A stretch of DNA of 64,000 nt from Meghimatium bilineatum (lineage: Eukaryota; Mollusca; Gastropoda; Stylommatophora; Philomycidae), in NCBI GenBank assembly GCA_034231615.1, contig CM067299.1, positions 15,181,863 through 15,245,862 on the forward strand. The letters run 5' to 3'. The notes beneath the pieces are model-generated. The model worked only from the letters and a program-made list of their open reading frames with translations, was not told the origin of the DNA and did no database searches. Shown here in pieces: positions 44,704-56,179 of the stretch; the stretch's first letter is position 1; every line of letters begins with the position of its first letter. A program made the translations under genes and the position numbers.

Positions 44704-45400
44704 GATGCATGAAGTTGATAGTTTTAAGTATGAAGAGAAATTGTTTCAGTGAGCAAACAAGCCTTGAATATATGAGCTGACGAAGAACTCTATTTATTCC
44801 GTCCAAACAATAATCGTTAAATATTTGAACGCGTACGTTCTGATATCAATTGAGGATCTGTCATGCTTTGCAAATAGATCTAACGTTCTATTTTCTGCAC
44901 ATTGTGCTCATTAAGCTTGAGGTGTTTCTACACTTTAAAAAAAAATATTTCTAGTTGTATTCTTGCTTTGTAAAAGTGCTGACTGTTAAAAAATAGCGGC
45001 CGGGTTAAGAAAATGGAAGGAGTACTTATAGAAGAAGTAGATATAGGATGGGGATGAAAATGATGACAGAGATAACGATAGAATCCCCGGAGAGTAGGAA
45101 TATGTCATGCTTGATCCCTCAACTAAGAGGGGGAAATTTTACATCCTACACCAGTTTGGGGGTTCTCACATTTTCTTTTATGACATTTTCTCTTATGAAG
45201 AACGTTTGAGAGCTTTGGAAAATGTCATCTGAATGTTGACTTGAATATGGTTGTAGAGAACAATACCAGGAGTATTAAACTTTTACTCCGAAGAGAACTG
45301 ACTGGAGGAAACTGACTGTGTGGTATATATCTTAGAATATCCATGACTGTGCTATCTCTCGTGAAGTTTCGAGGATTATGATATCTCTCTCAAAGATTGG
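44704..45400. other. Intron spacer, no gene recognised
   Basis: Nothing beyond short A-runs. Confidence 0.5.
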
Positions 45401-45640
45401 ATGGAACGTGTCTCCATTGTGTTGTTTGCTTTGGTGATGCAGTCACACTGTATCCTGTAAAACTCCTGATGTTTCGTTACCATTTATTTCCCTGTATAAA
45501 TGGGTATGTTAGTGTTACTATTAATAGGTTATTTTATCGACTGCTTTTGATAACACTAATGCCTATTTTTGTTCATTTTTATATTTGCCCTGCGTTACCC
45601 GAGCCATCCATTTCCTAGATATACTCTATTCTGTTCACTC
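45400..45640 (+). repeat. Dispersed repeat related to 31.1 kb
   Basis: GATAACACTAATGCCTATTT, TTTGCCCTGCGTTACCCGAG and CCATCCATTTCC match the second half of the 31060-31270 repeat. The CTGATGAAGG block is not preserved. Confidence 0.5.
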
Positions 45641-45834
45641 TAAGAATGAAGTGGGTCAGTGTTTCTGATTGGTTGTTGGACGCAGAACGCATTAATCGAT
45701 TGTTAAGTGCCCAATAATATTATTTTTACATTAATTTTAAAAAAAATGTATTTTAAATATTGTTTTTAATTGGTTTTAAATAATATTGTTTTTATGTATG
45801 GCCCAGATACATCAATAATGAAAAAAATCAAAAA

Positions 45835-46095
45835 CATCAACCAGCAGACAGATGCCTTTGAGATGTTAATATAGATAAAAATAGGGAATACTTCACTGAA
45901 AGAGAACAAAAAAGACGTGCTGACAACATTGTATTTTTAAAAAAAAGGAACAGTTAAAGAAAATCTAAATCAAACAAACAAACACAAATGTTGCATATTG
46001 AAAGGTATGACATCTTGTTGAAGACTTGACTTGAAGGTAGAGTTGAGGCGAACAAGATGTAGGCAGAAAAATGAAGGGATAAAAGTTCTAGTGCC
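45835..46095 (+). mobile_element. LINE-e fragment, heavily decayed
   Basis: CAGATGCCTTTGAGATG, AATAGGGAATACTTCACTGA, AAGGTATGACATCTTGTTGA and GGCGAACAAGATGTAGGCAG match the 40.2-kb copy in order. Many indels and stops. Confidence 0.6.
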
Positions 46096-46384
46096 GGGAA
46101 ACAATACTAAATTCTTTTTACTTTAAGAATAAAGTGGGTCAAAACACACCCCCATATTACTCCGCGACAACAGGTGATTGTTAAACAGTTGATGACATGT
46201 AAAGTATTATCAATGCATAATGAAATTGAAGTGATAGGATGTTATATCAAATCAAATCTTCTTTGTGGAACTGAGGCATGAACAGTAAAAAACAAACAAA
46301 CAAACAAACAAAAAAGTCAAAGTGAGCTTTAGGCTAATAAGATTTTTTTGGGATCAAGAATGATGAGCATTCCATAGACAGGGA

Positions 46385-46800
46385 CATTAATGTAGATGTG
46401 AAAAATTATGGCAAACATTATAAACAGACAGTCAAGATTTTAAAGCATTTGGTGATACGAGAAAGACTTGAACATTTAGCAACCACCGGAAAAATCAAGG
46501 TGAGAAGAGACAGAGGAATACAAATAGAGATGTTGCTGGGTGGGTTGTTACTTGGCACGATAAAATTCTACCAACTGAACTTATTGATAATACAAGAGAG
46601 AGTTTTTGAAGAAACATGACCACCTACGCTACTTGACATGTCACTCGATTGATCGTGACTGATTGATATAGAAGAAACATAACTGTATGCGTCTTTTGGC
46701 ATGGCACTTGCTTGATTGATAATAGAAGAAACATGACTGTCTACATCAGTCAGCGTGGCACTTGCTTGTTTGATATAGATTTTTAGAAGACATATGATCG
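46385..46800 (+). mobile_element. LINE-b 3' fragment with repeated end
   Basis: One frame reads ERLEHLATTGKIKVRRDRGI, like LENIITTGKIEG of the 62.3-kb copy. The end block (GAAACATGAC...GGCATGTCACTC with a TTGATTGAT tail) occurs about three more times by 46850. This suggests tandem duplication of the tail. Confidence 0.55.
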
Positions 46801-46849
46801 TCTACGCCACTCGGCATTGTACTTGATTTATTGATTGATATACGGAACT

Positions 46850-48010
46850 CTTTAGCATATTTACTCTTTGGTTAAATAATTTGCCTTCTGCTCAATGAAT
46901 CATGGGTCGATCTTGTGTCGTGACTTCTTGTTTGAAGATGTATTTTTTTTTCGAATATCTCTGAAAATTAAAGCTTCAAACTGCAGAATTACGTACTCTT
47001 GGCAGCTCACGTTTCTCGTCGTTTAGAGATCGCATTGCAGATCGGAATACTCGAGTGCAATGAAGTCTAATTCTCTACGCCTATTCATAGTTTACTATAG
47101 CAGCCTCTCTTTCTCTCTATTCTTTCTCTTCTCGGTTGGGTTAGAACTTCATTTTTATTACTTCTGCATGGTGTTGAATATCTAAGACTAACCAAGTCGT
47201 TTGTAAATTAAGAAGCATCTTCAATATCTGAAGAGAGTGTATACTCTTGATAACGATTCAACCAAGTATGACGTGATTTCTTTCACACGATGAGATTAAA
47301 AGCTGGCATCTTCTCGTGCATGCCAGCGACGGTTGACGGAACGTGAGAGTTAATTATTAACTGTCCCAAGTGCATCGCTATATTACTACTGGTTGAGCTC
47401 AAGTTTACCAATTCCAGTGCCACTTCAGCATAACCTCTTCCAGGTTTCTCATTTGTCAGTCAACTTGTAAACATATTGACACGTAGCAACGGTTCTAAAA
47501 CTGTTTAGTGGAAAATGGAATTTCTTGTACTAATAAAACATATAATAGTTGCACAACCACAAGGAAGTACAAGTTTGCGATTCTTGTTCCCAAGTCAGGT
47601 GGTGGATTGTTATTTTCATATTCAGACTGGTTTTTTCCTTCTTCTAGTATTACCCTTTTATGGGAAAATTCGTGGAGATTTTGCAAAATTCCGAATCTCG
47701 TGTGCAGAATTGACAAGAGATATCCGTTAATTGGAAGTGCACAAAAAGAAGCAGACAATATGTGGTATAGAAAATGATTTTAATAGTGTGTACTTAAAAA
47801 GTATATTAATAATAATAATAATAGTCGAAAAATAATAGCTAAACTAAACATCTTCATCCATTTAATGTCATAAAGTTGTCACATTGGAGTCGTCAGCAGT
47901 TAATGTCATAGAAATGTCACGTTATATCCATCTGCACAAAAAAGCCTAAGATACTTTGATATCCTCGTTCAAGACCGTCGTCCGTAGAAGACCTATATAC
48001 AGAATTATAC
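46850..48010. other. Intron spacer, no gene recognised
   Basis: Overlapping frames of 71-90 codons at 47495-47777 show no known domain. A short (AAT)n tract lies near 47808. Confidence 0.45.
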
Positions 48011-48017
48011 TACGACT

Positions 48018-48140
48018 TCATTCGTTACGTTTTTGATTATTATCGTGTTTTCGTTGGTCACTATTTATATACTCGGTGTCGCATGGCAAAAATAGCCAAG
48101 GCTGACCAACGAAAAGCAGGGAAATAATCAAAATCGGCTT
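48018..48140. mobile_element. MITE-like hairpin (9.2-kb family)
   Basis: The left arm TTTTGATTATTATCGTGTTT + TCGTTGGTC is mirrored by GACCAACGAAAAGCAGGGAA + ATAATCAAAA. The core TATTTATATACTCGGTGTCG matches the 9.2-kb copy. Confidence 0.6.
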
Positions 48141-48277
48141 TTCTGATCATGTTTACATTTTATGTACAAGGGCCTTTATGCTGAATACCTATCATGCTTT
48201 GGCCTTATTGTGAATGCTAACAAAGAAGACGCTGGCTTTTCCATGAAGTTACAAACTCGTATTCATACATAACTTTC

Positions 48278-48445
48278 TACAAGATCTATTGGCTAATACA
48301 TTTTTCTTAATAAATCATGTGACTATTGCCGTGAATTTTATTGATGACTATGATTATACTGTATACAACAGCCAATGAAAGTTAAGGGAATGTTCGAATG
48401 AGTCATTTTAGAAAACATCATTTCCCAATATCAAATAGGTCTTAT
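48278..48445. mobile_element. MITE-like element (TATAAGACC family), short copy
   Basis: The left end AAGATCTATTGGCTAATACA pairs with the right end CCAATATCAAATAGGTCTTA. It is about 168 bp, half the length of the 11.0-kb copy. Confidence 0.5.
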
Positions 48446-48540
48446 ATCGAGAAGGCCATTGTTCCATAGACCATACATTGCAAACACTTCTTGCATATTT
48501 TGGCATCTATTTATGCAACTCAGACATTGAAGAGTTCGTA

Positions 48541-48589
48541 TGTCTTTATATATATATATATAAAGACATATTATTCTGCATATACATTT

Positions 48590-48656
<67 letters not shown>

Positions 48657-48657
48657 T
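48541..48657. repeat. (TA)n/(TG)n microsatellites with palindrome
   Basis: TGTCTTTATATATATATATA... reads back as a 28-bp perfect palindrome at 48541-48568. It is followed by about 25 TA units (48592-48642) and a short TG run. Confidence 0.92.
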
Positions 48658-49172
48658 TGTCTTCTGCTTAATCTTTCAAATGTTATTTATCAGTGTCTAA
48701 AACAAATCGTGCCATGATAATTCCTTGATGTTACGAAATATAATCAAACCACTTCTTATTCTCCCCCCCCCCCTCCCAATTGCTCTTTACATGACAATCT
48801 TTCAAAATATATTATAAACCGGCATTATTTTGTTTCACACAAGCTTGAATATTGAAGTTATGGAGGCATACGAATGCGATCCATAGTTATACATTTAATC
48901 GAATATGTGCGGCATACGCAACAGTATATGTTAGGTCGCTGTACGTTCATCACAACTTAGTTTGTCCTTGTTGTTCGGTCCCTGCTGTTTAACATACACA
49001 GACAAACCATCAAAACGTGTTCAATGCACGCGGGTGTGTACTTATCCTGTCAAATATGTCTAGCCAAAAATGGAATGCCAAATTTTAGTTTTAGCATCTG
49101 TGAAATACACAAGACTCTACCTTTAAGTTGGCTTTTTTTATATCCCTATATTTTAGCAGTAATATGTTTGTT

Positions 49173-49413
49173 GTCGGGCCCGACAGTGAAGAAAAGAATA
49201 ACAATACTGCTACCTTCCATGCATGTCGTAAGAGGCGACTAATGAGATTGTGGGATATAGTTGCCTTCCTCATCTTATATATTGACAAATAGACCTAGAT
49301 ACTATGCTAAAGTCGGATCGTGAAGTCGCAAGGCGCAGAAATCACAGCCACATTCTGTTTTCCGAACTACATCCTATTAATCTTCAGGAGTTTAAGAGCA
49401 CGAACTATTACAA
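49173..49413 (-). repeat. Repeat A copy, subtype A, near full length
   Basis: GAAAAGAATAACAATACTGC, CATGCATGTCGTAAGAGGCG, ACTATGCTAAAGTCGGATCG, CGCAAGGCGCAGAAATCACA, CTTCAGGAGTTTAAGAGC. Confidence 0.75.
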
Positions 49414-49419
49414 GGAAGA

Positions 49420-50190
49420 CATAAATAGATATTTTAATATGTTTCGCGAGTCGGTAATGAATATTTAAGTACTTTAAAAAGCTAAACAAACAATTAATTT
49501 ATAAAGAAAATATGGGTAAAATCGTCCGTGTCAGTAATCTACAGAGTACGTCTGGGACGGTTATCGACACTACGTTCAAACCTAGCCACAGGCAGCTGTG
49601 CTTAAGAACTGTTGATAAAGCAATGAAAACCTACTTAAGTTATTTCTATTGCCTAGAAAATCACTACAGCCTAAATATTGATCTTGCGTTGATCTATATC
49701 CTGAATAGAAAATACAACTATTTTATATGTGCATAAACATGACAGAAATAACATACTCTGCAATGTGTCACACGTAGACAGGCAGAACAGTGTTGTGTGT
49801 CTACTGTCAGACTCTGGCATATTTGCAGCGCTAGCTATATATTTGGTGCATTTGAAACGATCAAAGAGATTTTTGATTCCAAAGTCAAATAAGATATACT
49901 ATAATGGAAAAAAGATAACGGTAATCATACCACAAAATTTCCATATGTCTGTATTGATATATTCACACACCTACTCGTCTACCTTGGCATATATTCAGGT
50001 AGCTGGTATATGAAAGAGTACGTGGCTGTGTTCGTTGTGTTGTTGTTTGCGTGTTTTGTTGGGTTCTTAATCTTTGGGAAACGTGTAACGATGTCTAAAA
50101 TTAAAAATAGAAGGTTCTCGTTTAGAACACGTGTCCCCCTATTTGATTATTTCCCTTGACTATGTTTATTAGTTTATGTTAAAATAGATA
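49420..50190. other. Intron spacer, no gene recognised
   Basis: Two frames (49512-49736 and 49729-50013) are not recognisable and have background codon use. Confidence 0.4.
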
Positions 50191-50194
50191 TTGG

Positions 50195-50375
50195 TATCGT
50201 ATCTTATTCACAACGTAGCCATCAACACAGAATGCTTGGGCAGTAGTGATTTTCTATGGAATATAAATACGTTCAGTAGTTTACCATTACTTTCTGAACC
50301 GTCCGGGTGCACGATTGCCTGTGGCGGGGATCAAACTCGGTACATTCGGATACAATCGGTTAAGAGAGAATAATG
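50195..50375 (-). repeat. tRNA-like SINE copy
   Basis: CACAACGTAGCCATCAACAC, ATATAAATACGTTCAGTAGT, CTTTCTGAACCG, GGCGGGGATCAAACTCGG (box B-like in reverse). Confidence 0.55.
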
Positions 50376-50471
50376 ACAGTGGGATTTTGAAATCAACGCT
50401 AGGGAGGACTATTATGAGTTTAGAATTCACTTTTAGAAAATATATTGGTTGTCGAAACCTTATTTGTGAGG

Positions 50472-50607
50472 GGTATCATATTGTTGTATAGCTATATATA
50501 GTTGTATCATATAGTTGTATGGCTATATATACTTGTATCATATAGTTGTATGGCTATATATTGTTGTATGATATAGTTGTATGGCTATATATACTTGTAT
50601 CATATAG
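50472..50607. repeat. 31-bp tandem repeat, 4 copies
   Basis: Unit CATATAGTTGTATGGCTATA then TATACTTGTAT. Confidence 0.88.
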
Positions 50608-50689
50608 AATTATCATTAATTAAAAGTAATGGTTATTTCAAAGAAATACACACCACCAAAATATGACGATCAATGACGCAAAATTAAAT

Positions 50690-51310
50690 CACGCGGATGA
50701 AGTCAAGTATTAGGAGCACCATCTTAATATCAGATGGCCAGTGCTCCAATGAGATCAAGAACGGGATAGCACAAGCCAAATCAAAATGTCAAAGCTCAAG
50801 GCACATTCTATGCAATGGAGTAATATCAATGTACATGAGAGTCCTTGTGCTGTGATGTTTTATTGAGATAACCTTATTTATGGAAGCGAAGCGTGGACCG
50901 TAAAAAAAATGTGCCGAAGATAAACTAAAGGCAACATAGATGTAGTTTTTAAGAAAAATGATGAAAATTCCACGGAGAAGTACTATAGAAGTATTATGGA
51001 AAACTAATGTAGAAGTTCTCAGAGATGCTGGAGTAAAACCATAAATTTTCCTCGCAAAATTAGAAAAATACAATCAAGATTTTTAGTGCATCGATGAGAA
51101 AAGTAAATATTGAAATTTAATAACCACCGGACAGATCAAAGGGAGAAGAGACAGAGGAAGACAAGGAGAGAAATTTCAGGATGGGTTGTCAATGTGGCAC
51201 AAGAAGATGACACTAATTAATCTTATTAACAACACAAAAGACAGAGAGCTGTGGAGAAGCATGATCTCCTACGCCACTCAGCATGGCACTTGATTGGTTG
51301 ATTTATTGAT
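50690..51310 (+). mobile_element. LINE-b 3' region, decayed
   Basis: Blocks AACCTTATTTATGGAAGCGA (LIYGSEA), GAAAATTCCACGGAG, AACTAATGTAGAAGTTCTCA (TNVEVL), TTTAATAACCACCGGACAGA (LITTGQI), then CTACGCCACTCAGCATGGCA with a TTGATTGGTTGATT tail. Many stops and shifts. Confidence 0.65.
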
Positions 51311-51319
51311 AGATTGATC

Positions 51320-52220
51320 GATCATATAGTTAAAAATGAAGAGCAAATGTTTGCTCCAGGTCAGAGAAATGAGAAGAGATTGTTATCATATAATTATTTA
51401 GATGAAAATTGTATCAATGTTACAAGAGGAAGAGAAATATTGGAAGAATGATGCTTCGAGAATATTTCTCAGAAACATAATTCGGATGATGTTTAATATC
51501 CGTAACGATGACCTAACCGTTATTGACAAGCACATTACTGGAGCAACGTTCGACTATGACATTTATGAGCCGCAAAGTGGGGATGCATATAGAAATAGAT
51601 CAATGAAGGCCTAGTATGGTAGAGCACTAAATGTCCATGTCAAACAATATCACGAGTATCTCGCATAAATATCATTTAAAAAATCATCTTCAACCGGTTC
51701 TCATATGCAAACATGGTGGACACATTATTGTAATAGTAGACACGCCTATGCCTAATCAACTCACATAATCTGTGTCTGAAGTGGTAAAACTTCTTTTCTC
51801 GAGACACAATAATTAGTATGCCGAGAAAGATCACAGGATTTCATTCGTGCATAAAAACTGGACATGATACACACATATAGAGTTATATATTATTGTATCT
51901 AACTCAATAAAGCGACATGGAGGAATGTATACACATGTCTCTGGCCAATGCATGTCTACTCGTCCGGTACAATGGCATTGACATCCACGATGAAAACAAT
52001 GAAATAATACGTCACTTTAGAATAAAAACAAATATAACATCATATGCAAAAATGGCATTTAATTCGTTACTTCCGTGTTTTTCCCACTGGTCGTCTACTT
52101 GTACTGTACCCATTACATCTTACAGATCATGTTTTAAATGTCATTGTGTTATGTTTTAGGAGCCATGGATATATATGTCTTTGTTGAACATTCGTATTAT
52201 TCTTTTCTTTTTATGTTTCT
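51320..52220. other. Intron spacer before FGF exon 4
   Basis: Open frames at 51402-51614 (70 codons) and 51917-52159 (80 codons) are unrecognised. The second ends 68 bp before the exon 4 acceptor and has no splice-compatible content. Confidence 0.4.
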
Positions 52221-52226
52221 TTTCAG

Positions 52227-52511
52227 GCCAACGGTGAGAGCCTGCAATGCAGGTTTAAAGAAGAAACGCACTACAACCACCTGAAGCTTCGATCTGTTGC
52301 CAATAAGAAATGGTACGTCGGATTTAATAAGCGTGGGAGAAAACTGAAGGGATACGCAGAGAAAGAATCATGGGGAAAAGAAAAATGTTTCATGTTCACA
52401 AAATTACAGTGGCGTCCAAGACCCAAAGTAAGACATCAGCGCAAGTTTGACAAATTGTCTATTGACTCTAATGGAATCAGTTTCACAGAATTGAGCCTAA
52501 GCAATCGGTGA
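52227..52511 (+). CDS. FGF8/17/18-like: FGF8/17/18-like, last coding exon
   Basis: Acceptor TTTTCAG ends at 52226. The frame stays open for 94 codons to TGA at 52509-52511. It contains the FGF signature region: ANGESLQC, then CRFKEETHYN, then KKWYVGFNKRGRKLKG, which parallels C.FTE......Y and GWYMAFTRKGRPRKG of FGF8. Compared with vertebrate FGF8 the loop after CRFKEE is about three residues shorter, and Q replaces the usual D/E/N/A before the signature Cys. The next segment, GKEKCFMFTKL, matches the HFMKRL strand. The 35-residue tail is basic (RPRPKVRHQRK) and then polar, consistent with heparan sulphate affinity. No N-glycosylation sequon is visible. Confidence 0.93.
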   Translation, partial: ANGESLQCRFKEETHYNHLKLRSVANKKWYVGFNKRGRKLKGYAEKESWGKEKCFMFTKLQWRPRPKVRHQRKFDKLSIDSNGISFTELSLSNR

Positions 52512-52535
52512 CCATAGAAACAATGACTGTGTTAG

Positions 52536-52541
52536 AATAAA
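52536..52541 (+). promoter_or_regulatory. Candidate polyadenylation signal of the FGF-like gene
   Basis: AATAAA lies 25 bp after the FGF stop codon and is followed within 40 bp by T/G-rich sequence. This would give a very short 3' UTR. Other AATAAA hexamers exist in this AT-rich DNA, so the main site is unproven. Confidence 0.5.
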
Positions 52542-52544
52542 CTT

Positions 52545-53190
52545 TGAAGGCGGTATACACTTCAACTTCTGCTTGGTCTCTGCAATATTATTTTGTCTGA
52601 GCATAGCCAGAAGATTCAACTTTAAACTGTTTTGGCCTGTGTAATTCTGATATGAAAAAAAAATGAATTTGGCCTTTCTCTTGTACTGTTGAGTGATGAA
52701 GTCGCCCCGGCCAGCCTTCTCGTCTGTGATATCTACGCTTTATGAGAATGAGTGGGCAGTGGGCAGAGGTAACGATGGATGTATCTTGGCAGCTGTAAAG
52801 GTCATTACTCCAAATTATGGATTACACATTTGTATTAACCCGCGATTTATTTCATTTACTAGTTAATTACTGGAATCTCATTTTAACAATCAGTAGACAT
52901 CATAGTCTAGACACATACCTAGTGTTTGTGCATACCCCACATAGAAATTTGTCAAATCCTTACATAACTTCTGAAGAAATAGGTACACTCAAAAGTGTAC
53001 ACATTTAACACAATCTTTAACACAATATTCTTCTGCGTTCGCAGAGTAACACAACCCGTGGTGAAGATGTATGAAAAAAATAACAGCACTGCTACATTCA
53101 AAAGCTTGACCATATATCACAATTAATCGTTTAGGTCGATATTATTCGAACTTAGAATAATAAGCAATTATTTCTGATAATTAGAAACAA
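52545..53190. other. Downstream flank, no gene recognised
   Basis: Contains a short TTCTTCTGCGTTCGCAGAG remnant of repeat A near 53030. Otherwise nothing noted. Confidence 0.45.
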
Positions 53191-53194
53191 AAAA

Positions 53195-53400
53195 TGGTAG
53201 CATATCCGATCAGGGTATAGCAATCAAAGCATCATCTTTTGACTGTAGATTCTTTATAGGCAATCTGTATGTTTAATAGGTTGCCATTACTTTATGAATG
53301 GTCAGAATGCACAACTTCCTGCGGCGAGGAATGAATCTTGTAACAAGACCGCCCGAAACGCGCTCTATACCTCCCTGTCGCAGAGCTTGGCTATAATTAG
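53195..53400 (-). repeat. tRNA-like SINE copy, diverged
   Basis: TAGGTTGCCATTACTTTATG, AATGGTCAGAATGCACAACT, CCTGCGGCGAGGAATGAATC. The promoter region is eroded. Confidence 0.5.
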
Positions 53401-53426
53401 GAAGGTTTGTGATCAATTCCTCTTAG

Positions 53427-53678
53427 ATAGAGAAAACAATAACACTGGATGTTGCTGTTATGTCCCATATCTGCTCACAGACCGACAATAACATTGGCTG
53501 TTATTGTTATGTCCCAGGTCTGTACACAATAACACTGACTGTTGTTGTTATGTCCCAGATCTGCTCACAGACAGACAATAACACTTGACTGTTGTTGTTA
53601 TGTCCCAGATCTGCTCACAGACCGATAATAACACTGGCTGTTGTTGTTATGTCCCAGGTTTGCTCATAGACCGACAAG
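53427..53678. repeat. 49-bp minisatellite, 5 copies
   Basis: Unit GACCGACAATAACACTGGCT then GTTGTTGTTATGTCCCAGGT and CTGCTCACA. Confidence 0.9.
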
Positions 53679-53759
53679 TCTGCCATGTGCGAAAGAGCAC
53701 ACATGGTAAAGAAAAGTACAAATTAGCGCATTTACCTCATCTGTAAGTTTAATTCGTTT

Positions 53760-55488
53760 TCATCATGTCCCGACTGCAGCTTACTGCAACAAACATCATG
53801 TCTCGACTGTAGCTTACTGCAACAAACATCATGTCCCGACTGTAGCTTACTGCAACAAACATCATGTCCCGACTGTAGCTTACTGCAGCAAACATCATGT
53901 CCCGACTGTAGCTTACTGCAACAAACAACATCATGTCCCGACTGTAGCTTGCTGCAACAAACAACATCATATCTCGACAGTAGCTTAAAGCAATAAACAA
54001 CATCATACCTCGACTGTAGCTTGCTGCAACAAACAACATCATGTCCTGACTGTAGCTTACTGCAACAAACAACATCATGTCCCGACTGTAGCTTACTGCA
54101 ACAAACAACATCATGTCCCGACTGTAGCTTACTGCAACAAACAACATCATGTCCCGACTGTAGCTTGCTGCAACAGACATCATGTCCCGACTGTAGCTTG
54201 CTGCAACAAACAACATCATGTCCCGACTGTAGCTTACTGCAACAAACAACATCATGCACCGACTGTAGCTTACTGCAACAAACAACATCATGTCCCGACT
54301 GTAGCTTGCTGCAACAAACAACATCATATCTCGACAGTAGCTTAAAGCAACAAACAACATCATACCTCGACTGTAGCTTGCTGCAACAAACAACATCATG
54401 TCCTGACTGTAGCTTACTGCAACAAACAACATCATGTCCCGACTGTAGCTTACTGCAACAAACAACATCATGTCCCGACTGTAGCTTACTGCAACAAACA
54501 ACATCATGTCCCGACTGTAGCTTGCTGCAACAGACATCATGTCCCGACAGTAGCTTAAAGCAACAAACAACATCATACCTCGACTGTAGCTTGCTGCAAC
54601 AAACAACATCATGTCCTGACTGTAGCTTACTGCAACAAACAACATCATGTCCCGACTGTAGCTTACTGCAACAAACAACATCATGTCCCGACTGTAGCTT
54701 ACTGCAACACACAACATCATGTCCCGACTGTAGCTTGCTGCAACAGACATCATGTCCCGACTGTAGCTTGCTGCAACAAACAACATCATGTCCCGACTGT
54801 AGCTTACTGCAACAAACAACATCATGCACCGACTGTAGCTTACTGCAACAAACAACATCATGTCCCGACTGTAGCTTACTGCAACAAACAACATCATGTC
54901 CCGAATGTAGCTTACTGCAACAAACAACATCATGTCCCGACTGTAGCTTGCTGCAACAGACATCATGTCCCGACTGTAGCTTGCTGCAACAAACAACATC
55001 ATGTCCCGACTGTAGGTTACTGCAACAAACAAGATCATGTCCCGACTGTAGCTTACTGCAACAAACAACATCATGTCCCGACTGTAGCTTACTGCAACAA
55101 ACAACATCATGTCCCGAGTGTAGCTTGCTGCAACAAACAACATCATGTACTGACTGTAGCTTACTGCAACAAACAACATCATGCACCGACTGTAGCTTAC
55201 TGCAACAAACAACATCATGTCCCGACTGTAGCTTACTGCAACAAACAACATCATGTCCTGACTGTAGCTTACTGCAACAAACAACATCATGTCCCGACTG
55301 TAGCTTACTGCAACAAACAACATCTTGTCCCGACTGTAGCTTGCTGCAACAGACATCATGTCCCGACTGTAGCTTGCTGCAACAAACAACATCATGTCCC
55401 GACTGTAGGTTACTGCAACAAACAAGATCATGTCCCGACTGTAGCTTACTGCAACAAACAACATCATGTCCCGACTGTAGCTTACTGT
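53760..55488. repeat. 36/33-bp minisatellite, about 49 copies
   Basis: Unit ACATCATGTCCCGACTGTAG then CTTACTGCAACAAACA. A 33-bp form lacks one ACA. Both lengths are multiples of three, so one + frame (12-residue LLQQTTSCPDCS repeat, about 500 codons) and two − frames (SKLQSGHDVVCC and SYSRDMMLFVAV repeats) all stay open. A diagnostic trio (TCTCGACAG, CTTAAAGCAACAAA, TACCTCGACTG) recurs at about 53970, 54330 and 54545, showing copying of multi-unit blocks. Confidence 0.97.
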
Positions 55489-55517
55489 ATCAATCAACAC
55501 ATGATCATTTCACATCT

Positions 55518-55921
55518 CAAACAATGACTAATGACACATAACACACATGACTAATGACACCTCTCAAACAATGAATAATGACACATAACACATACTAATG
55601 ACACCTCTCAAACTATGACTAATGACACCTCTCAAATAATGATTAATGACACCTCTCAAACAATGACTAATGACACATATCAAACAATGACTAATAACAC
55701 ATAACAAAAATGACTAATGACACTTCTCAAACAATGACTAATGACACATAACAAAAATGACTAATGACACCTCTCAAGAAATGACTAATGACACCTCTCA
55801 AACAATGACTAATGACTCAGAACACACAATGACTACTGACACCTCTCAAACAATTACTAATGACACCTCTCAAACAATTGCTAATGACACCTCTCAAACA
55901 ATTGCTAATGACATTTCTGAG
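55518..55921. repeat. 24-bp minisatellite, about 17 copies
   Basis: Unit AATGACTAATGACACCTCTC+AAAC with ACATAACAC variants. It follows the 36-bp array by 30 bp. Confidence 0.9.
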
Positions 55922-55943
55922 CACGAAGTAGTGGTTGTGTGTA

Positions 55944-55984
55944 TGTATATATATATATATATATATGTGTATATGTATGTGTAA
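55944..55984. repeat. (TA)n/(TG)n microsatellite
   Basis: Short TATATA run followed by TGTATATGTATGTG. Confidence 0.85.
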
Positions 55985-56179
55985 TATTATAATTACATCT
56001 AGTACACACTTTCTTGGTATGTCATCTCCTACATGTGTATATGTGTACATTCAATGCTTTAGCTGTACCAATGTAATTGTACATATTCTTCTTCTGCGCT
56101 CGCGTAGTTGCACATATACTTAGTACATTCAAATGTAAATTATTGTGTGGGTTATGCTTACATAATCGCCCGTGTCTCG

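Larger units (their letters stand above)
13303..52541 (+). other. FGF8/17/18-like: FGF8/17/18-like gene span (5' incomplete)
   Basis: Four exons on the + strand assemble into about 205 residues of a secreted fibroblast growth factor, with the initiator exon missing. Splice phases agree: the 13303 exon is entered in phase 2 (one leftover base), introns follow in phases 0, 1 and 0. FGF8-class ligands are secreted, bind heparan sulphate and activate FGF receptor tyrosine kinases, signalling through MAP kinase in embryonic patterning (family knowledge). The FGF8 class is favoured over FGF1/2 or FGF9/16/20 by the TYQLISR stretch followed by a KKVNA block before the core. It is also favoured by the separate small signal-peptide exon that ends in phase 0. 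The AATAAA at 52536 marks a plausible 3' end. The span holds most of the minisatellites and LINEs of the window, all in introns. Confidence 0.9.

Noticed and set aside
53732-55541. Three overlapping long open frames (about 480-580 codons) as protein genes
   Set aside because: They are readings of one 36/33-bp array on both strands. There is no non-repetitive coding sequence, and the start codons lie inside units.
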